Positions 1-6,225 of a DNA stretch of 7,598 nt are shown piece after piece. Location of the stretch: contig PAHB01000104.1 of the NCBI GenBank assembly GCA_002704665.1, positions 1 to 7,598 on the forward strand, given 5' to 3'. The translations under genes were made by a program, and so were the position numbers. The DNA comes from Pseudomonadota bacterium (GTDB lineage Bacteria; Pseudomonadota; Gammaproteobacteria; Burkholderiales; Eutrophovitaceae). Under the pieces are notes generated by a model, which was not told the origin of the DNA, made no database searches, and was given only the letters and a program-made list of their open reading frames with translations. How positions within the stretch are numbered: the first letter of the stretch is position 1; the number at the start of each line of letters is the position of its first letter.

Positions 1-19
1 AAAAATTACAGTGTTAATA

Positions 20-54
20 AAAAGCCGGAGTGAAATTTTGCGACTCCGGCTTTT
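20..54 (+). terminator. Rho-independent terminator between the upstream gene and urtB
   Basis: A perfect 12-bp inverted repeat pairs 20-31 with 43-54 around an 11-nt loop (32-42). The core is GC-rich (GCCGGAGT/ACTCCGGC) and is followed by TTTTATTATA. The A-rich arm on the left makes it look able to act in both directions. It most likely ends or attenuates transcription of the gene to the left, which by usual gene order would be urtA, although no coding sequence for it can be confirmed in the first 19 bases. Because urtB begins 10 nt after the stem, it probably works as a partial terminator, leaving the binding protein more abundant than the membrane and ATPase subunits. That role is inference; the hairpin itself is plain in the sequence. 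Confidence 0.88.
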
Positions 55-64
55 ATTATAAAAA

Positions 65-2077
65 ATGAAAAACCTAAATAGATTGATTCTTTTAATAGTT
101 CTTTTATTTGCTCCAGGATTCAGTTTTGGTGAGAACTCATTGGAGGAAATATTAACGAATGATTTCGGCCTGATTTCAAAGAGTTCGGCAAAAACTGTTC
201 GCCCGGTCATTGAGAAGCTTGAAATGCTCAACAGTTCTGCTGCAATTGAGTTTTTAGATAAATGGCAAACAAAAAACTTGTGGTTTTTAAAACAAAAACA
301 AGAATTCGTTTATGTTGAAAAAGAAGGAGATCGCTACCGTTTAACAAGTCCTATAACCGGAAAAATTGAAGGTGCAGTAGAAAAAAACTTATTAAAGCAA
401 GTCAAGCCTAACAGTGGAGTTAGAGCGATAATTGGCTCCGCCTTAGTGGGTCATAAGTTGATGAGTGATGATCTGGAAAAAAGACAGGAAAGCGTTGAGA
501 TAATTGGAAGGGAACTTAAGAGGCGCTATTTAATTCCAGTAGCGGCCGCCTTGAAAAATGAGAAAAACGTGGAGCTAAAACAGAAATTGGAGCGACTAAA
601 TAGATTTCTCATTATAAAATTTGATCCGATAACTAGCTCCAGAGCAGATGCAATTAGAAAATTAAGCGGGGACCTATCGGTTGAAGCTCGGGCAGTGTTA
701 AATCCGTTAATAACGAGTTCAGTTTTTATATCGGAAAAGGCGCTAAATGAGCTGGAAATCAATATAGCCAGAAAAATTATTCCCGGGGTCACTGGTGTCG
801 CTTCCGATGGTACTGCCAAGGATGGTGGTTTCATGGGAAGAGGTGTAGAACTCACCATCGACCAGGCTTATCAACTTTTAGTTAAAAGGGGTTTAGTGCC
901 TCCTGATATTTCAGAGGAACAAAAGCGAAATGCTATAGTTGAAAATATAATTGACGGACGAGTTGGTGGTTTTCGGATAGAGGAACTCGGCTCGGCAGAT
1001 AAAAGAAATAAGGCATACCTAACACTTACCACCGAAGGTTTAGCACCACATTCTATTAGTGGTGATACAAAACGAGAAGCTGTTGAAAAACACTTTTTTT
1101 ATGGTATCTATGATGACGATTCGAAGGAAGTTGTTTCAGCTGCTAAAGAAACACTTGCAAAAATTAATAGAAAGGTAGGCTTCTTAGAGTTTGTTGATCT
1201 TTTTCTAGATGGAGTCAGCTTAGCATCTATTTTCTTTTTGGCAGCCATCGGGCTGGCGATTACATTTGGAGTTATGGGCGTAATAAATATGGCTCATGGT
1301 GAATTTATCATGATTGGAGCGTACACAGGCTATGTTGTTCAACTGTTCGTTACAGATTACACTCTATCTTTGATATTAGCATTTCCTTTGGCTTTTCTAG
1401 TTACCTTTACAGCAGGGGTTCTTATGGAACGTCTGCTGATAAGAAAACTTTATCACCGTCCTTTGGAGACACTACTCGCTACTTTCGGAATTAGTATCGC
1501 GTTGCAACAGGTTTTCAAAAATATTTTTGGTACCCAGGCTCGCCCTCTTACTTCGCCGGAGTGGCTAGATGGAGCGGTAGTTTTTAACGAGATAGTTTCG
1601 ATCAGTTCTATTCGTATTGCAATTTTTATATTGGGTATTGTTTTTTTTGGACTCTTGCTTTTTGTCCTTAATAGAACTCGTTTGGGCTTGGAGACACGGG
1701 CAGTAACCCAAAATCCGAAGATGGCTTCTGCTATGGGTGTAAATGTCGATAGAATAAATATGTTCACGTTTGGTCTCGGCTCTGGTATTGCTGGCATAGC
1801 TGGTGTTGCCATTGGGCTCTACGCAAAAGTGACCTCAGAATTAGGAACCGACTACATTGTGCAGAGTTTCATGACGGTTGTGGTTGGGGGTGTTGGCAAT
1901 ATCTGGGGAACTCTGGCAGGCGCCGCTTTGATTGGCTTTTTGCAAAAAGGAATCGAGTGGATGAATCCATCAAATACTTTAGCCGCGCAAACTTACATGA
2001 TCATCTTTATTATTATTTTCATTCAATTTAGGCCTCGGGGAATAATTTCTCTTAAAGGGCGAGCCGTAGGAGATTAG
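65..2077 (+). CDS. urtB: Urea ABC transporter permease UrtB, long form with periplasmic N-terminal region
   Basis: Inner-membrane permease of the branched-chain-amino-acid-type urea importer, pairing with UrtC to form the channel. Residues 1-22 are a signal peptide (basic MKNLNR start, hydrophobic core, likely cut after SFG). Residues about 23-370 form a soluble, mostly helical region, presumably periplasmic, with HEAT-like helix pairs near 136-180 and 350-368. The permease domain starts near 385 and has about eight membrane segments, with family landmarks INMAHGE (407-413), HRPLETLLATFGIS (464-477) and GLGSGIAGIAGV (570-581). At 670 aa it is longer than the roughly 520-540 aa of many proteobacterial UrtB and about twice the cyanobacterial form. 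The extra length lies near 203-350. The signal peptide fixes the ATG at 65, yet no Shine-Dalgarno sequence is visible (55-64 is ATTATAAAAA). The stop lies 1 nt before urtC. Confidence 0.95.
   Translation: MKNLNRLILLIVLLFAPGFSFGENSLEEILTNDFGLISKSSAKTVRPVIEKLEMLNSSAAIEFLDKWQTKNLWFLKQKQEFVYVEKEGDRYRLTSPITGKIEGAVEKNLLKQVKPNSGVRAIIGSALVGHKLMSDDLEKRQESVEIIGRELKRRYLIPVAAALKNEKNVELKQKLERLNRFLIIKFDPITSSRADAIRKLSGDLSVEARAVLNPLITSSVFISEKALNELEINIARKIIPGVTGVASDGTAKDGGFMGRGVELTIDQAYQLLVKRGLVPPDISEEQKRNAIVENIIDGRVGGFRIEELGSADKRNKAYLTLTTEGLAPHSISGDTKREAVEKHFFYGIYDDDSKEVVSAAKETLAKINRKVGFLEFVDLFLDGVSLASIFFLAAIGLAITFGVMGVINMAHGEFIMIGAYTGYVVQLFVTDYTLSLILAFPLAFLVTFTAGVLMERLLIRKLYHRPLETLLATFGISIALQQVFKNIFGTQARPLTSPEWLDGAVVFNEIVSISSIRIAIFILGIVFFGLLLFVLNRTRLGLETRAVTQNPKMASAMGVNVDRINMFTFGLGSGIAGIAGVAIGLYAKVTSELGTDYIVQSFMTVVVGGVGNIWGTLAGAALIGFLQKGIEWMNPSNTLAAQTYMIIFIIIFIQFRPRGIISLKGRAVGD
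866..1105 (+). repeat. Degenerate 49-residue internal repeat in the UrtB N-terminal region
   Basis: Protein-level repeat within urtB. Residues 268-298 (bases 866-958) align without gaps to residues 317-347 (bases 1013-1105) at an offset of exactly 49 residues. Matching positions are AY, L, GL, P, IS, KR, A and G, giving 12 identities in 31. The DNA copies are not obviously similar, so if this is a duplication it is old. Each unit reads as a helix, a GLxP turn, and a second helix starting at ISxxxKRxA. It may be a small tandem domain or a HEAT-like helical repeat. I do not recognise a named domain. Confidence 0.6.
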
Positions 2078-2078
2078 A

Positions 2079-3263
2079 ATGCTTGGGGAAAAATTGACTT
2101 ATTGGATGAATACTCAAAGGTCACTTGTATTTACTACATCCGTGATTCTCGCAACTGTCCTTGCAATAACTATTTTTGGAGAGGCTTACGGCCTAGGATT
2201 GGTTTCTACGAGCATGGTTAAAACCCTTGGGAAAACATTAGCACTATGTCTGGCTGCCCTAGCACTTGACTTATTATGGGGTTACTGTGGAATTTTGTCT
2301 CTTGGGCACTTTGCCTTTTTTGGGCTTGGTGGATACATGATCGGCATGTGGTTAATGTACGATCGTACCAAGGATATCGTCATAAATGCCTCCCTTACGG
2401 AGCCGATTCCCCTTACCGCATTAGAGATAGAAGAAGCTATCGGGACTCAAATTTTCGGTGTTGTAGGTGGGAGTGAAATACCAGGAATTTGGTGGTTCGC
2501 AGATTATTTTTGGGTTCAACTGGCACTGGTGATTCTTGTTCCCGGCGTTATTGCATTTGTTTTTGGTTTGCTCGCCTTCAGATCGCGAGTTACGGGAGTT
2601 TATTTATCGATTCTCTCGCAAGCCTTAACTCTAGCTATCTGCCTTTATTTGTTTCAAAACGATAATGGTTTGCGTGGAAATAACGGGCTTTCCGGGTTGC
2701 AAAATATTCCTGGTTTTGATCATTTGTCGCAAGCATTCATATCTTTGTGGTTTTTTTGGGCTTCAGCATTTTTTCTTATCATAGGGTATGTGGGTTGTAA
2801 GTTTTTAGTAGGAAAAAAGTTTGGTAATGTTATTCGGGCCATACGAGACGATGAAAACCGTATCAGATTTCTAGGATATAACGTTGAGAGGTATAAGTTA
2901 TTTGTTTTTGTGTACACTGCTGTAATTTGTTCGATTGCCGGTGCATTATATTACCCCCAAGCGGGTATAGTTAATCCGACAGAATTAGCGCCAATCGCGT
3001 CAATTTACCTTGCAGTTTGGGTATCTATCGGGGGGAGAGGAAGGCTCTACGGGGCCATAATTGGGGCAGCATTCGTTTCTTTGCTTTCGAGCTTTTTTAC
3101 GGGAGGCCAGTTGCCAGATATTAAAATCGGATCATTTACATTTAAATGGGTGGATTGGTGGCTAGTAATTCTTGGTTTGAGTTTTATTCTTGTTACCCTT
3201 TTCGCGCCAAAGGGTATTGGTGGTGTTTTCGATAGGTTCCAAAATAGGCGTTTAGAACCATGA
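2079..3263 (+). CDS. urtC: Urea ABC transporter permease UrtC
   Basis: Second inner-membrane permease of the urea importer, partner of UrtB. The 394-aa protein has about nine hydrophobic segments, at roughly 17-36, 49-70, 75-94, 145-167, 173-192, 220-240, 273-292, 305-338 and 358-377. Family landmarks are WGYCGILSLGHFAFFGLGGY (67-86), FRSRVTGVYLSILSQALTL (167-185), LRGNNGLSG (198-206), the cytoplasmic ATPase-contact loop IRAIRDDENRIRFLGY (252-267), and FAPKGIGG (375-382). The LivM-like core is normal. The loop at about 95-140, between early membrane segments, is acidic and differs from the version I recall in gammaproteobacterial UrtC. A good AGGAG at 2068-2072 sits 6 nt before the ATG, and only 1 nt separates it from the urtB stop. 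Its own TGA overlaps the urtD start as ATGA. Confidence 0.95.
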   Translation: MLGEKLTYWMNTQRSLVFTTSVILATVLAITIFGEAYGLGLVSTSMVKTLGKTLALCLAALALDLLWGYCGILSLGHFAFFGLGGYMIGMWLMYDRTKDIVINASLTEPIPLTALEIEEAIGTQIFGVVGGSEIPGIWWFADYFWVQLALVILVPGVIAFVFGLLAFRSRVTGVYLSILSQALTLAICLYLFQNDNGLRGNNGLSGLQNIPGFDHLSQAFISLWFFWASAFFLIIGYVGCKFLVGKKFGNVIRAIRDDENRIRFLGYNVERYKLFVFVYTAVICSIAGALYYPQAGIVNPTELAPIASIYLAVWVSIGGRGRLYGAIIGAAFVSLLSSFFTGGQLPDIKIGSFTFKWVDWWLVILGLSFILVTLFAPKGIGGVFDRFQNRRLEP

Positions 3264-4000
3264 GACAACTTTTAGAAGTTCAAGGTATATCGGTATCTTT
3301 TGATGGTTTCAAAGCTATAAATAATCTAAGTTTCAGTATTGGTGATATTGATTTGAGAGCAATCATTGGTCCAAATGGCGCAGGAAAAACCACCTTTATG
3401 GATATCGTTACAGGCAAAACCAGACCAGATCAGGGAGAGGTTCTTTGGGGCAATAAAAATATTTCACTTTTGAAAAGAACCGAAGCAGAAATTGCGGAGT
3501 TGGGAATCGGTAGAAAGTTTCAAAAGCCTACAGTATTTCAAAATCAAACTGTGAAAGATAACTTTTTGATGGCTTTAAAAAAGAATCGAAGTCCTCTTGC
3601 AACAATAACGTATAAGCTGACATTGGACGATATGGACCGAATTATGGAAATTGCTAAAACTGTAAATCTATCGGCCCATTTGCCAAGGTTGTCAGGCGAA
3701 CTTAGCCACGGGCAAAAGCAATGGCTCGAAATTGGTATGTTATTGCTTCAAGACCCCAAACTGTTGTTGATTGATGAACCTGCTGCTGGTATGACCCTCA
3801 AGGAAAGGGATGATACCGCCGGTCTATTGAGAACATTGGGCTCACAGCGAGCGGTAGTTGTAGTGGAACACGATATGAAGTTCATTCGCAATTTAGATTG
3901 TAGAGTCACTGTTTTGCATGAAGGTGGAGTATTGGCCGAAGGAAATATAGATTATGTTTCCAACAATAAAGACGTGATCGACGTTTATCTGGGGAGATAG
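3260..4000 (+). CDS. urtD: Urea ABC transporter ATP-binding protein UrtD
   Basis: LivG-type cytoplasmic ATPase that, with UrtE, powers urea import through UrtBC. In its 246 aa all nucleotide-site motifs are present: Walker A GPNGAGKTT (37-45), Q-loop Gln88 in the RKFQKPTVF segment, signature LSHGQ (148-152), Walker B LLLIDEP (168-174) and switch His204 in VVEHDM. The FQKPTVF stretch and the LSHGQ form of the signature are typical of UrtD and help separate it from UrtE. The start codon overlaps the urtC stop as ATGA (3260-3263). Only a weak TAGG at 3245-3248 precedes it, so translation is probably coupled to urtC. Length and motifs are ordinary for the family. Confidence 0.96.
   Translation: MRQLLEVQGISVSFDGFKAINNLSFSIGDIDLRAIIGPNGAGKTTFMDIVTGKTRPDQGEVLWGNKNISLLKRTEAEIAELGIGRKFQKPTVFQNQTVKDNFLMALKKNRSPLATITYKLTLDDMDRIMEIAKTVNLSAHLPRLSGELSHGQKQWLEIGMLLLQDPKLLLIDEPAAGMTLKERDDTAGLLRTLGSQRAVVVVEHDMKFIRNLDCRVTVLHEGGVLAEGNIDYVSNNKDVIDVYLGR
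3991..3996 (+). promoter_or_regulatory. Ribosome binding site that decides the urtE start
   Basis: GGGGAG inside the last codons of urtD lies 5 nt before GTG at 4002 but 14 nt before the in-frame ATG at 4011. The spacing favours the GTG. The ATG would give the family-like start MLSVKDI, so the choice is not settled. Confidence 0.6.
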
Positions 4001-4001
4001 T

Positions 4002-4706
4002 GTGGATTCGATGCTCAGTGTAAAAGATATTACGATGCATTATGATCAATCTCAAATTCTCTACGGAGTTAGTCTGGACGTAAGTATCGGTGAAATATCC
4101 TGCGTTTTAGGTCCTAATGGAGTTGGCAAAACTTCGCTTTTGAGGGTCTTGTCCGGATTGAAAACCAGCACCACCGGGAGCTACAATTTGGGCGGAAAAA
4201 GTGTGACGGGACTTCGATCAGATGTTCTCGCTAGAAAGGGAGTCAGTTATGTTCCTCAAGGCAGGGACATTTTTCCTTTATTGACTGTTGAGGAGAATCT
4301 GGAGGTTGGATTTGCCTGCTTGCCTTATTCCGATCGTTATATTCCGGAATCAATTTTTGAGATGTTCCCAGTGCTGAAACAAATGATGAAACGAAGAGGT
4401 GGAGATCTATCGGGTGGTCAGCAGCAACAGTTGGCAATTGCGAGAGCCTTGATAACTAGACCAAATTTTTTATTGCTTGACGAGCCAACTGAGGGTATTC
4501 AGCCAAGTATAATCAAAGAAATTGGTGAAGTTTTGGGAGAATTGAAAAAAGAGGGAAAAATGGCAATCATTCTTGTTGAGCAGTTTTTTGATTTTGCCTT
4601 TGAACTAGGTGATTATTTCAGTGTTATGGAACGGGGGGTGTTTACTTTGCAAGGAGATAAACAGTCCCTAACAAAAGAAAAGTTGAAAGATGCAGTTAGC
4701 ATCTGA
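4002..4706 (+). CDS. urtE: Urea ABC transporter ATP-binding protein UrtE
   Basis: LivF-type cytoplasmic ATPase, the second nucleotide-binding subunit of the urea importer. It is 234 aa from the GTG at 4002, or 231 from the ATG at 4011. Motifs are Walker A GPNGVGKTS (37-45), Q-loop Gln86 in YVPQGRDIFP, a perfect LSGGQ signature (136-140), and Walker B FLLLDEP (156-162), followed by TEGIQPSI, a UrtE hallmark. The switch position is Gln194 (LVEQ) instead of His. This is usual for LivF/UrtE proteins and means the His-switch is supplied only by UrtD in the heterodimer. One base separates it from the urtD stop. Its last 17 nt overlap the start of ureD, linking the transport half of the operon to the urease half. 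Confidence 0.95.
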   Translation: MDSMLSVKDITMHYDQSQILYGVSLDVSIGEISCVLGPNGVGKTSLLRVLSGLKTSTTGSYNLGGKSVTGLRSDVLARKGVSYVPQGRDIFPLLTVEENLEVGFACLPYSDRYIPESIFEMFPVLKQMMKRRGGDLSGGQQQQLAIARALITRPNFLLLDEPTEGIQPSIIKEIGEVLGELKKEGKMAIILVEQFFDFAFELGDYFSVMERGVFTLQGDKQSLTKEKLKDAVSI

Positions 4707-5577
4707 AGTAGCGAATTCGGGTATCCGGATGGAGGCTGAAAGTTTAAAAAAACAGCCTTGGATAGCGAGAATAGATTTGAAGTTTCAGATGGAGGAAGAC
4801 AAGACGTTAATGGCAAGATCGAGACACTTGGGACCTCTGCGCATACAAAGACCGTTTTATCCTGAGAGTAAAAAACTTTGCCAAGTAATTCTTTTGCATC
4901 CTCCAGGGGGAATTGCGGGTGGAGACGATCTGGACATAAGACTGGAAGTGGATGAACATGCTCAAGCTCAAATTACAACACCTGGCGCAACAAAGTGGTA
5001 TAAATGCGATGGCGGAAATAAAAGTAAACAAAAACTGTTTTTTAAGGTGTGTTCGGGTGCGCAATTAGAATGGGCACCCCAAGATAATATAATTTTTAAT
5101 GGTGCAAATGTTGATAACGTTCAATCAGTTTTTTTAGAGAAAGGTAGCTCTTTTCTTTTTTGGGACATAGTCGACTTGGGAACGATGGGTGGCGAAAGAT
5201 CATTTCAAGCTGGTTGTTTTAAGTCACGCCTTGACGTTTTTCTTGAAGGGGATCTTTTGTTTGCAGAGAGAACTTTAATTGAAGGAAATTCCAATTATTT
5301 GAAATCGGCTGCTAATTTGTACGGAAAAAAATGTTTTGGTCTTTTGTTGTTGGTAGCAAATCAGCCAATTAACAGCGTGCTTTGGGAAAAGATCAAAATA
5401 TTTTCTGCAGAGGAGGAACTTTGTGGAGTCAGTCAGATATCTGACATGGCTTTGGTTGCGCGGTGGATGGGCAATAGTCCGGAGGTTGGAAGAAATTGGT
5501 TTTATAGGCTTTGGCAGATAATCCGTCCCTGGTATTCAGGACGTGATGCGTTGCGTCCAAGAATTTGGCAAACTTAA
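4690..5577 (+). CDS. ureD: Urease accessory protein UreD (UreH family)
   Basis: Cytoplasmic urease maturation factor. In this family UreD binds the UreABC apoenzyme and, with UreF and UreG, guides nickel delivery and lysine carbamylation. The 295 aa are close to the usual 270-290. Recognised blocks are GPLRIQRPFYPE (48-59), LLHPPGGIAGGD (68-79), ITTPGATKWYK (95-105), LEWAPQDNIIFNGA (126-139), GERSFQAG (168-175) and the C-terminal NWFYRLWQIIRP (269-280) with PRIW (290-293). The ATG at 4690 starts inside urtE with a 17-nt overlap and has only AAAG before it. An in-frame ATG at 4729 (residue 14) would clear the overlap, and no conserved block lies before residue 24, so either start is possible. 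A gap of 25 nt separates it from ureA. Confidence 0.94.
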   Translation: MQLASEVANSGIRMEAESLKKQPWIARIDLKFQMEEDKTLMARSRHLGPLRIQRPFYPESKKLCQVILLHPPGGIAGGDDLDIRLEVDEHAQAQITTPGATKWYKCDGGNKSKQKLFFKVCSGAQLEWAPQDNIIFNGANVDNVQSVFLEKGSSFLFWDIVDLGTMGGERSFQAGCFKSRLDVFLEGDLLFAERTLIEGNSNYLKSAANLYGKKCFGLLLLVANQPINSVLWEKIKIFSAEEELCGVSQISDMALVARWMGNSPEVGRNWFYRLWQIIRPWYSGRDALRPRIWQT

Positions 5578-5602
5578 ATAAAACATTTTTAGGAAAAGAT
5601 AA

Positions 5603-5905
5603 ATGAATTTAACACCAAGAGAAAAAGATAAATTGCTTATATTTACTGCCTCACTTGTTGCCGAGAGACGAAAAGCTCGCGGCCTCAAGTTGAATTATCC
5701 AGAGGCGGTAGCCTACATTTCTGCCGCGATACTTGAGGGGGCAAGGGATGGTCAGACTGTTGCTGAATTAATGGATTTTGGGAAAACTTTGCTAAAAAAA
5801 AATGATGTCATGGAAGGTGTTCCGGAAATGATTCCTGATATTCAGGTGGAAGCAACTTTTCCAGACGGTACAAAATTAGTAACGGTGCATAATCCAATAA
5901 TTTAA
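5603..5905 (+). CDS. ureA: Urease subunit gamma UreA
   Basis: Small structural subunit of urease, which packs against UreC in the (UreABC)3 assembly. At 100 aa it matches the standard free-standing gamma subunit. Landmarks are MNLTPREKDKLLIF at the start, VAERRKARGLKLNYPEAVAY (19-38), the EGARDGQTVAELM helix (45-57), DVMEGVPEMI (68-77) and the closing VEATFPDGTKLVTVHNP (82-98). It is not fused to UreB, unlike the Helicobacter form. An AGGA at 5591-5594 lies 8 nt before the ATG. A run of nine A residues near 5794-5802 spells Lys-Lys-Asn in frame and does not break the gene. An 11-nt gap leads to ureB, whose ribosome binding site begins within the ureA stop codon. Confidence 0.97.
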   Translation: MNLTPREKDKLLIFTASLVAERRKARGLKLNYPEAVAYISAAILEGARDGQTVAELMDFGKTLLKKNDVMEGVPEMIPDIQVEATFPDGTKLVTVHNPII

Positions 5906-5916
5906 GGAGTTACAAG

Positions 5917-6225
5917 ATGATTCCGGGAGAGATAGTTGTATTAGAGGGTAATATAAATTTAAATGACAATAGTCCGTCCATTGATATCAGTGTTGTAAAC
6001 AAAGGAGATCGACCGATACAGGTTGGATCGCATTATCATTTTTTTGAGGTCAATGAGGCTTTGTTTTTCGATCGTCAAAAAACAAAAGGGTTTCGGCTGA
6101 ATATCGCTTCGGGAACAGCAGTTCGCTTTGAGCCAGGGCAATCACGAACGGTCAGCCTTATCCGTTTTGGGGGCAAACTCAAAGTGTATGGTTTCCAAGG
6201 AAAAGTTATGGGAGATGCGAAATGA
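5917..6225 (+). CDS. ureB: Urease subunit beta UreB
   Basis: Beta structural subunit of urease, a small beta-rich protein holding the UreC trimer together. It is 102 aa, the usual length when not fused to UreA. Landmarks are MIPGEIVVLEGNI at the start, the highly conserved GDRPIQVGSHYHFFEVN (30-46), FDRQKTKGFRLNIASGTAVR (51-70), FEPGQSRTVSLIRFGG (71-86) and a final GFQGKVMGD (93-101). A full AAGGAG at 5904-5909 sits 7 nt before the ATG, the best ribosome binding site in the window, as suits a structural subunit needed in quantity. Its TGA overlaps the ureC start as ATGA. Confidence 0.97.
   Translation: MIPGEIVVLEGNINLNDNSPSIDISVVNKGDRPIQVGSHYHFFEVNEALFFDRQKTKGFRLNIASGTAVRFEPGQSRTVSLIRFGGKLKVYGFQGKVMGDAK

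Noticed and set aside
1..19. TAA at 15-17 as the stop codon of an upstream urtA
   Set aside because: Too few bases to identify any protein end; several frames fit. Left unannotated.
526..858. Open frame on the minus strand opposite urtB, with a similar one at 1453-1812
   Set aside because: Both lie wholly inside a well-supported urtB coding region, show no recognisable protein features, and fit chance antisense frames.
5578..5602. The ureD-ureA gap as a possible internal promoter or terminator
   Set aside because: Only 25 nt, AT-rich, with no inverted repeat and no -35/-10 pair visible. It holds just the ureA ribosome binding site.
5794..5802. Run of nine A residues in ureA as a possible slippage or frameshift site
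   Set aside because: UreA reads through it in frame to a full-length standard protein, and no alternative frame product of note follows. Long A and T runs occur elsewhere in this AT-rich window.
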